From: Pseudomonadota bacterium
GTDB taxonomy: Bacteria > Pseudomonadota > Alphaproteobacteria > Rhodospirillales > UBA2165
Assembly: GCA_027592155.1 (NCBI GenBank)
Contig: JAQCKY010000088.1
Coordinates: forward strand, 1 to 7,753
Direction: 5' to 3'
Length of the DNA: 7,753 nucleotides
Position 1 is the stretch's first letter; each line of letters opens with the position of its first letter. The notes below the pieces were generated by a model, which saw nothing but the letters and a program-made list of their open reading frames with translations, searched no databases and was not told the DNA's origin. Below are positions 1 to 4,690 of the stretch, in pieces. Both the position numbers and the translations under genes were made by a program.

Positions 1-602
1 CGCGACAGATAGTGGCTCATCGCGCCGATGGCCGGGGCAATCGACATATCATTGTCATTGAGGATGACGATCAAACGGGAATCCATGGAGCCCGCATTGT
101 TCATCGCCTCATAGGCCATACCGGCGCTCATCGAACCGTCACCGATCACGGCGATCACATGACGGTCTTTCCCACCCTTCTCCATGTCCAGATCGCGGGC
201 AACGGCCATGCCGAGCCCGGCGGAAATAGACGTCGAGCTATGCGCCGCACCAAAAGGGTCGTATTCGCTCTCTACCCTGCGTGTAAACCCGGAAAGTCCG
301 CCACCTTGGCGCAAGGTATCGATTCGATCCCGCCGGCCCGTCAGAATTTTATGAGGATAAGCCTGGTGACTGACATCCCAAATCAGCCGGTCATCAGGGG
401 TATTGAATACATGATGCAGCGCGGCGGTCAGTTCGACCACGCCAAGGCTGGCGCCCAGATGCCCGCCTGTTTTGGAAACTGCTTCAATTGTCGCTTGCCG
501 CAACTCGTCCGCGAGTTGCTTTACCTGAGCGTCGGTGAAATTTCTCGTATCCGCCGGAAACTTTACTGTGTCCAGAAGCGGCGTATCCGTATTCTTTGCC
601 AC
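1..602 (-). CDS. dxs: 1-deoxy-D-xylulose-5-phosphate synthase, N-terminal part (cut by window edge)
   Basis: Dxs is a cytoplasmic thiamine-diphosphate enzyme that condenses pyruvate with glyceraldehyde 3-phosphate to give 1-deoxy-D-xylulose 5-phosphate, the first step of the MEP isoprenoid pathway and a source of thiamine and pyridoxal precursors. Only 200 codons of a family usually about 620-640 residues long are present. Visible hallmarks are SKTGGHLGASLG (about 43-54, with the conserved His at 48), the block WDVSHQAYPHKILTGRR (75-91), HSSTSISAGLG (121-131) and the cofactor motif GDGSMSAGMAYEAMNN (154-169), completed by NDNDMSI (182-188). The start is GTG at 602-600. An in-frame TGA lies just upstream, and a GAGGGG ribosome site sits 5 bases before the GTG. 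The gene follows ispA after 42 bases on the same strand, the usual xseB-ispA-dxs order. The reading frame is intact to the edge. Identification is by recognised motifs. Confidence 0.97.
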   Translation of the reverse strand, partial: MAKNTDTPLLDTVKFPADTRNFTDAQVKQLADELRQATIEAVSKTGGHLGASLGVVELTAALHHVFNTPDDRLIWDVSHQAYPHKILTGRRDRIDTLRQGGGLSGFTRRVESEYDPFGAAHSSTSISAGLGMAVARDLDMEKGGKDRHVIAVIGDGSMSAGMAYEAMNNAGSMDSRLIVILNDNDMSIAPAIGAMSHYLS

Positions 603-607
603 AAAGG

Positions 608-613
608 CCCCTC
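608..613 (-). promoter_or_regulatory. ribosome binding site for dxs, supporting a GTG start
   Basis: On the minus strand GAGGGG lies 5 bases upstream of the GTG at 602-600. No ATG is available near the N-terminus, and an in-frame TGA immediately upstream rules out an extension, so this site decides the start. Confidence 0.7.
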
Positions 614-644
614 AATCGATTTTATATTAACTTGTCACAAAAGC

Positions 645-1559
645 TTAACTTCGGCGTTCTACCACAAATTTGGCCAGTTTTTGCAAGAGATTTGCTTTAT
701 TGCCAAATATTTCCAAATGCTTAGCCGCTTGGTCGGCGAGAATACCGGCTTGTTCGCGGGCACGCTCGGCGCCCAGCAGTGACACAAAAGTTGCTTTTCC
801 TGCATCCGCGTCCTTGCCGGCCGTCTTCCCAATTTCTTCCGTGCTGCCTTCAACATCGAGCAAATCGTCGACGATTTGAAAGGCTAAGCCTAAGTCGTGG
901 GAATAGGTGTGCAAATGATGCCGGGACTTTTCATCGGCCTGCCCCAGGATCGCACCGGCCTGACAACAAAACTCAATAAGCGCGCCGGTTTTCAGCCTTT
1001 GCAGACGGGTCACCGTCGGCATATCCAGGTCTTGGTTTTCCGCAACCAGGTCGAGCATTTGGCCGCCGACCATGCCCTGCGCCCCAATCGCCTTGGCCAG
1101 CGCGACGGTCAGTTCACACCTGACCGCAGGCAAGGGGTGGGTTTCGCTTTCCCCCAAGACTTCAAACGCCAAGGTCAGGAGGCCGTCGCCGGCAAGAATC
1201 GCCGTCGCCTCGTCAAATTTCTTGTGGCATGACGGCTGGCCCCGGCGAAGATCATCGTCATCCATCGCCGGCAGATCGTCATGGATGAGGGAATAGGTGT
1301 GGATCATCTCGGCCGCCGCGGCGACGCGCTCGGCCTGCTCGGTTGGAACGTCGAATATCTCTGCACCGCATATGATCAAAAACGGCCGAACCCTTTTGCC
1401 GCCGCCCAATGCCGAATACCGCATTGCATCCACGACCCGCGACTCGGGGCCGTCGACTTGGGGGATCAGGCGTTCCAGGGCCGTTTCGGTCGCGCTTGCA
1501 GTTTCGCTGAGCGCTGATTCGAAATCGCGAGACTCAGCGGTGTCGATGGTGTCTGTCAT
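645..1559 (-). CDS. ispA: Farnesyl diphosphate synthase (polyprenyl synthetase family)
   Basis: This cytoplasmic, magnesium-dependent prenyltransferase adds isopentenyl diphosphate to dimethylallyl and then geranyl diphosphate, giving the C15 product that feeds undecaprenyl, quinone-tail and hopanoid synthesis. The 304 residues are close to the roughly 300 of E. coli IspA. Visible elements in order are GGGKRVRP (52-59) for isopentenyl-diphosphate binding, the first Asp-rich motif DDLPAMDDDDLRRG (94-107), KTGALIEFCCQAG (190-202), and the second Asp-rich motif DDLLD (231-235) followed by GKTAGKDADAGKATFVSLLG (244-263). The first motif has the two-residue insertion (DDxxxxD) typical of bacterial farnesyl synthases. 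The ATG at 1559 lies 15 bases after the xseB stop with only a weak ribosome site (AGGCAG-like), so translation may be coupled to xseB. A C20 product cannot be excluded by eye, but the match to IspA is strong. Confidence 0.96.
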   Translation of the reverse strand: MTDTIDTAESRDFESALSETASATETALERLIPQVDGPESRVVDAMRYSALGGGKRVRPFLIICGAEIFDVPTEQAERVAAAAEMIHTYSLIHDDLPAMDDDDLRRGQPSCHKKFDEATAILAGDGLLTLAFEVLGESETHPLPAVRCELTVALAKAIGAQGMVGGQMLDLVAENQDLDMPTVTRLQRLKTGALIEFCCQAGAILGQADEKSRHHLHTYSHDLGLAFQIVDDLLDVEGSTEEIGKTAGKDADAGKATFVSLLGAERAREQAGILADQAAKHLEIFGNKANLLQKLAKFVVERRS

Positions 1560-1574
1560 GGAGATGATATCTGC

Positions 1575-1826
1575 CTATTCGAGATCGGTCGGTTCCGCTT
1601 TTGGCTCTCCGTTGGGGCCGACGCTGATTTTATCGATCCGCGTTTTTGCCTCGCGAAGCTTCGCCTCGCAATGGGTCTTGAGGTGAGTTCCCCGCTCATA
1701 GGCTGCGATGGCGCCGTCGAGCTTATTACTGCCGGTCTCCAAGTCGCTCACGATCGCCTCGAGTTCCGCCAAGGCGTCTTCGAAACTTAGTTTTGCGATA
1801 TCCGCCGGTATGGGTTTTTGGGCCAT
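1575..1826 (-). CDS. xseB: Exodeoxyribonuclease VII small subunit
   Basis: XseB is the small subunit of exonuclease VII. Several copies bind one XseA catalytic subunit, and the complex degrades single-stranded DNA to short oligonucleotides in the cytoplasm. The 83-residue length is typical. The family core is clear: LSFEDALAELEAIVSDLETG (residues 13-32) followed by the second helix LDGAIAAYERGTHLKTHCEAKLREAKTRIDKI (36-67). The acidic, Pro-containing tail after about residue 68 looks disordered. The ATG at 1826-1824 has AAGG 6 bases upstream (1836-1833). The gene lies 73-74 bases after the deacetylase-like gene and 15 bases before ispA. Its position in an isoprenoid operon is common in Proteobacteria and does not imply a shared pathway. 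The xseA partner is not in the window. Confidence 0.95.
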   Translation of the reverse strand: MAQKPIPADIAKLSFEDALAELEAIVSDLETGSNKLDGAIAAYERGTHLKTHCEAKLREAKTRIDKISVGPNGEPKAEPTDLE

Positions 1827-1900
1827 AGGTCGCCTTTTGTATCAATTAATGGCGGAATTGTATGTCCGTCGCTCTGCCCTCGGCAAGCACCCCCTGTTGT

Positions 1901-2827
1901 CTAAGCTCCCTCCAGGGCGGAGACGTGGACGGCGGCACTCTCGGCCAAAGCCTCCAAATCATAGCCGCCCTCCAGGGCCGAGACCAGACGGCCCGCACAG
2001 ACCCCCTCTGCGAGGACAACCAGCTCCTCGCTAACCCACCGGAAATCCTCCGTCGTCAAATTGAGCTGGCATAGGGGGTCTTGAAAATGGCCGTCGAACC
2101 CTGCCGATATGATCAGCAAATCCGGTGAAAAATTGCGAATCGCCGGAAAGATGATATCCCGATACGCCGCCCGGAAGGGCTCTGAGCCGGTTCCGGGTGC
2201 CAGAGGCGTATTGAACAAGTTGCCCACCCCGGTTTCGCTGGCGGCACCGGTACCCGGATAAGCGGGGAATTGATGACTAGAGGCGTAAAGCAGATTGGGA
2301 TCGTTCTCGAATATCGCCTGAGTGCCGTTGCCGTGGTGCACATCGAAATCGACGACGGCGACGCGCTCCAGTCCATGAACGGCTAGAGCGTGATGCGCCG
2401 CGACCGCGACATTGTTGAACAGGCAAAACCCCATCGCCCGGCCGGCCTCCGCATGATGACCGGGTGGCCTGACGGAACAGAAGGCGTTTTTGACGTCGCC
2501 GTTGATAACCGCATCCGTTGAGTCACAGAGGGCTCCCATGGCGCGCAGCGCGGCGTCTCCCGATCCAGGGGACAGTTGAGTATCCGGATCGAGCGCCACA
2601 GTCCCGAATTCCGGAACCGCATCAAAAATATGGTCCGCAAATGCTGCCGGGTGTACCCGCTCGATCTGTTCCCGTGTCCCCAGCGGCGCGGCGCGGCGGA
2701 TGAGATCCGGGAAATCGTCCGGCGAGAGCGCCCCGGCGACGGCACGCAGCCGATCCGGGCGTTCTGGATGGTGCCGGCCGGGATCGTGATCGAGGCAAGC
2801 GTCGTGGCTATAAAGGGCTGTTGTCAT
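1901..2827 (-). CDS. Histone deacetylase / AcuC / acetylpolyamine amidohydrolase superfamily protein (class II-like)
   Basis: This is a predicted zinc-dependent amidohydrolase that removes acetyl or other acyl groups from an amine. The substrate is unknown; acetyl-lysine in proteins or acetylated polyamines are possibilities from the family. Counting from the ATG at 2827 (308 residues), the arginase-like deacetylase fold shows RPPGHHAEAGRAMGFCLFNN (120-139) with the catalytic His pair 124-125. DFDVHHGNGTQ (160-170) supplies zinc ligands Asp162 and His164, SAGFDGHFQDPL (241-252) the third ligand Asp245, and ALEGGYDL (284-291) the transition-state Tyr289. All key residues are present, so it should be active. 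There is no signal peptide or membrane segment. An ATG two codons upstream (2833) is possible but abuts the ribosome site. The gene heads the minus-strand cluster, with xseB 74 bases downstream and no terminator visible between them. Confidence 0.93.
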   Translation of the reverse strand: MTTALYSHDACLDHDPGRHHPERPDRLRAVAGALSPDDFPDLIRRAAPLGTREQIERVHPAAFADHIFDAVPEFGTVALDPDTQLSPGSGDAALRAMGALCDSTDAVINGDVKNAFCSVRPPGHHAEAGRAMGFCLFNNVAVAAHHALAVHGLERVAVVDFDVHHGNGTQAIFENDPNLLYASSHQFPAYPGTGAASETGVGNLFNTPLAPGTGSEPFRAAYRDIIFPAIRNFSPDLLIISAGFDGHFQDPLCQLNLTTEDFRWVSEELVVLAEGVCAGRLVSALEGGYDLEALAESAAVHVSALEGA

Positions 2828-2833
2828 ACCCAT

Positions 2834-2837
2834 CTCC
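2834..2837 (-). promoter_or_regulatory. ribosome binding site that favours the second ATG of the deacetylase gene
   Basis: GGAG on the minus strand directly touches the ATG at 2833-2831, too close to serve it. It lies 6 bases before the in-frame ATG at 2827-2825, which is ideal spacing. The start is therefore placed at 2827, giving an N-terminus MTTALYSHDACLDHDPG. The difference is two residues (Met-Gly). Confidence 0.6.
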
Positions 2838-2930
2838 GAAATTTCTCGCCATCGTAACGAAATTTATGGGTTTGCCTATCACGATGCAGTCTCGGCAGCG
2901 GATCGACCCTCAAGGAACTGTGACGCGATA

Positions 2931-2961
2931 AGTATACGGATTTGTTGATTACTCCTCTGAA
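2931..2961 (-). promoter_or_regulatory. possible promoter for the deacetylase-xseB-ispA-dxs cluster
   Basis: On the minus strand TATACT (2936-2931, five of six matches to the sigma-70 -10 consensus) is preceded after 19 bases by TTCAGA (2961-2956, four of six matches to the -35). The spacing is longer than ideal and the leader would be about 100 bases. This is a weak consensus reading only. Confidence 0.22.
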
Positions 2962-3030
2962 ATCCCATAGGTTTTCGTGCTGCCTCCCGTGCCGCAACGT
3001 CAGGCTGCCAACAATTGACGCACAAACGAT

Positions 3031-3054
3031 TTGAACCGGATTAAACCGGTTGAA
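3031..3054. promoter_or_regulatory. 24-bp inverted repeat, candidate operator upstream of the RND genes
   Basis: The arms TTGAACCGG (3031-3039) and CCGGTTGAA (3046-3054) match as an inverted repeat at 8 of 9 positions. The inner bases pair at two of three further positions, so 10 of 12 half-site positions are symmetric about 3042/3043. The size and symmetry fit a site for a dimeric repressor such as the TetR type, but no regulator gene is in the window and the family is an inference. A weak -35-like TTGACG (3015-3020) lies 19 bases before ATTAAA (3040-3045), so a promoter overlapping the dyad is possible. The dyad is about 105 bases upstream of the adaptor start. Confidence 0.45.
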
Positions 3055-3122
3055 TTTTTGTATTGAGACGCGACGGATAGAGCCCGCTCAACCGTTGTTG
3101 TTTAATTGGGGATCTGCGCCTG

Positions 3123-3130
3123 AACCGGTT
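3123..3130. repeat. AACCGGTT palindrome, second occurrence of the dyad core
   Basis: This perfect 8-bp palindrome repeats the AACCGGTT found at 3044-3051 inside the larger dyad. With its two preceding bases it shares TGAACCGG with the dyad's left arm (3032-3039). A variant, CAACCGTTG, lies at 3089-3097. The site is 29 bases upstream of the adaptor start, where a bound protein could block transcription or initiation. A function as an auxiliary operator is inferred from the repetition alone. Confidence 0.35.
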
Positions 3131-3159
3131 ATCGGGGCGGCCTGGGAGAACAAGAGCTC

Positions 3160-4668
3160 GTGAATTTATCGTTAAAAAAAATTGTCCTAGCGGCATCCTT
3201 AAGTGTTGGGGTGTTGCTCTCACCAAATGTTTTGTCGATGGGGAACGCATTTGCACAAGGGCCAAACCCTGAAGCACGCGCGGTCATCCAATCTTTAAGC
3301 CCGGAAGAAAGACAAAAATTCTTCGAACTCAGTACGGAAGATCGGCGCGCCTTCATCCAGAAAAAACTCGCTGAGGATGGCCGAGCACAGACTAAAGGCG
3401 GTGCCCCCGGCAGTGCCAATGCCGGATCGGGCGGAAAAGGTAAGTTTAGCGGCAAGGGTAAAAAAGGCGGAAAAGGTGGACGGCGACCACCGGCTGTCGA
3501 ATTGGGTTCCGTTGTGCGGGAAGAACTCGTGCAGACCTTCCCCATTACCGGACGGCTCATCGCAAAAAATAACAGCCCCATCGCTACGACCATCAAAGGA
3601 CGTGTCGCGGAAATTCTCGTCGACGTTGGCGATGTCGTCAAAGCGGGTGACGTCCTCGCCCGCCTCGATACCAACCGGTTGAAACTTGAGGCCGATCTGC
3701 GTTCTTCTGAAGTTCTGCAAGCGCGCGCCAAATGGAAAGCCGCCGAGGCACAGGTCGATCTTCTTGGCATCGAAATGAAACGCCTTGAGCGGCTTCGTAA
3801 ATCCGCTGCGTTCAGCCAGGCCCGTTACGACGATAAACGGCAAGAGATCGTGAAAGCGCGGACCTCGGTGGACGAGACGGCGGCGGCGCTGCAGCGCGCG
3901 CGCGCGCAACGGGACCTCGCCCGGATCGACGTCAAAGATGCCGATATCAAAGCGCCCTTCGACGGCAGTGTCACCATCCGGCACACATCGCCCGGCGCCT
4001 ATATCAATCCCGGCAATCCGGTCGTGACGTTGCTCGACAATCAGAACATGGAGGTTGAGGCCGATGTGCCCTCGACCCGTGTCCTGGGCGTCCCACCCGG
4101 TGCCACAATTACGGTGCGGCTCGACGAAAAAACTAAATTCACCGCTAAGGTTCGAGCCGTCATTCCGAATGAAAACCCTCTGTCTCGGACCCGCGCCGTC
4201 AGGCTGGTACCGGATTTTGGCGCCAACGTTAATCTCGTGGTACCAAACCAAAGTGTCGTTCTGGAGATACCACAAAGTGAAAGGCGAATGGTAATCTCAG
4301 TGGAAAAGGACGCCATCGTTACGCAGCAAACCGGCCCGGTCGTATTTGTTTTCCAGGACGGCCGCGTGCGTCCGGCGAATGTGGAAATCGGCGCGTCGTT
4401 CAGCAATAAATTTGAGATTCTGTCGGGCTTGCAGCCCGGACAGCAGGTGGTGATTCGGGGTAACGAGTTACTGCGTCCCAATCAGCCCGTTCGCGTTACG
4501 AACAGAGGAAAACGCGGTGCCGGCGGTAAAAGCAAGGGCGGCGGCGGCGGCGGCATCGTCCAGAGTCTGAGCCCCGAGGAACGTCAAAAATTCTTTGCCA
4601 TGGAGCCCGGTGAGCGGCGCGCCTTCATCCAGAAGAAACGCCAGGAACTCCAAGGCGCCACCAACTAG
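3160..4668 (+). CDS. RND efflux periplasmic adaptor (membrane fusion protein) with duplicated terminal motif
   Basis: The adaptor bridges an inner-membrane RND pump to an outer-membrane channel in the periplasm. The protein has 502 residues, longer than the roughly 380-400 typical of AcrA-like adaptors. A Sec signal peptide occupies about 1-32 (Lys6-Lys7, hydrophobic core, AFA then Gln33); there is no lipobox and no Cys. A charged motif (43-72) and a Gly/Lys linker (79-109) follow. The core has biotinyl-lipoyl-like halves (about 142-170 and 261-293), an alpha-hairpin (about 172-258) with the channel-docking RLS motif at Arg211-Leu212-Ser219, a beta-barrel (about 298-375) and a membrane-proximal domain (about 376-447). 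A second Gly/Lys linker (448-465) leads to a second copy of the charged motif (467-496). The start is GTG at 3160, the only in-frame option that keeps the signal peptide. The ribosome site is poor: GGGAG 11 bases away, or AAGAG at 3. The permease begins 22 bases downstream. The substrate is unknown. Confidence 0.93.
   Translation: MNLSLKKIVLAASLSVGVLLSPNVLSMGNAFAQGPNPEARAVIQSLSPEERQKFFELSTEDRRAFIQKKLAEDGRAQTKGGAPGSANAGSGGKGKFSGKGKKGGKGGRRPPAVELGSVVREELVQTFPITGRLIAKNNSPIATTIKGRVAEILVDVGDVVKAGDVLARLDTNRLKLEADLRSSEVLQARAKWKAAEAQVDLLGIEMKRLERLRKSAAFSQARYDDKRQEIVKARTSVDETAAALQRARAQRDLARIDVKDADIKAPFDGSVTIRHTSPGAYINPGNPVVTLLDNQNMEVEADVPSTRVLGVPPGATITVRLDEKTKFTAKVRAVIPNENPLSRTRAVRLVPDFGANVNLVVPNQSVVLEIPQSERRMVISVEKDAIVTQQTGPVVFVFQDGRVRPANVEIGASFSNKFEILSGLQPGQQVVIRGNELLRPNQPVRVTNRGKRGAGGKSKGGGGGGIVQSLSPEERQKFFAMEPGERRAFIQKKRQELQGATN
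3286..3375 (+). repeat. N-terminal copy of the adaptor's charged 30-residue motif
   Basis: Residues 43-72 of the adaptor contain QSLSPEERQKFF, six variable residues, then RRAFIQKK. The pattern suggests two short amphipathic helices, each introduced by a Ser-Pro or Ser-Thr cap. It lies about ten residues after the signal-peptide cleavage site. The paired copy at 4558-4647 matches at 21 of 30 residues. Confidence 0.9.
3894..3907 (+). repeat. (GC)7 dinucleotide tract inside the adaptor hairpin
   Basis: Seven uninterrupted GC units encode part of the Gln-Arg-Ala-Arg-Ala-Gln stretch (about residues 245-250) on the second helix of the hairpin. Alternating purine-pyrimidine tracts of this kind can slip, and a one-unit change would cause a frameshift. 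The frame is intact here. Confidence 0.8.
4537..4554 (+). repeat. (GGC)6 triplet tract encoding a hexaglycine linker
   Basis: Six consecutive GGC codons encode Gly460-Gly465, immediately before the C-terminal motif copy. The repeat is in frame, so gain or loss of units would change linker length without breaking the protein. Confidence 0.9.
4558..4647 (+). repeat. C-terminal copy of the adaptor's charged 30-residue motif
   Basis: Residues 467-496 repeat the N-terminal motif, with QSLSPEERQKFF and RRAFIQKK identical and only the six-residue middle and the ends changed. The DNA of the two copies shares an exact 20-base block (3343-3362 and 4615-4634) spanning an AscI-type GGCGCGCC. Elsewhere the copies differ at synonymous positions (for example AGA versus CGT for Arg51/Arg475), which suggests an older duplication held by protein-level constraint. 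Six residues after the copy end the protein. Confidence 0.9.
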
Positions 4669-4690
4669 TCTGAAGATCTAAGGAACGAAA

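Larger units (their letters stand above)
2838..3159. other. divergent intergenic region between the isoprenoid-operon genes and the efflux genes
   Basis: About 320 bases separate the outward-reading deacetylase and adaptor genes, so promoters for both must lie here unless transcripts come from elsewhere. No coding sequence was convincing on either strand. The notable content is a 24-bp dyad at 3031-3054, an AACCGGTT palindrome at 3123-3130, a related CAACCGTTG at 3089-3097, and weak promoter-like hexamers. No terminator hairpin, tRNA or riboswitch fold was recognised by eye. The stretch from about 2880 to 3010 shows nothing I can interpret beyond the weak minus-strand promoter candidate. Confidence 0.8.

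Noticed and set aside
621..649. TATAAA-like -10 hexamer (626-621, minus strand) as an internal promoter for dxs
   Set aside because: No acceptable -35 lies 16-18 bases upstream, and the sequence falls in a short AT-rich gap between two operon genes.
12..782. 256-codon plus-strand open frame opposite dxs and the end of ispA
   Set aside because: It lies antisense to two clearly recognised genes, crosses their junction, resembles no family I know and has no convincing ribosome site. It is explained by codon bias on the coding strand.
2866..2931. 21-residue plus-strand open frame in the divergent intergenic region
   Set aside because: It has no ribosome binding site upstream of its ATG, no hydrophobic or leader-like character, and length expected by chance.
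3295..4275. 326-codon minus-strand open frame opposite the efflux adaptor
   Set aside because: The plus strand here encodes an unmistakable adaptor with signal peptide, lipoyl-like halves and RLS hairpin. The antisense frame has no recognisable domain.
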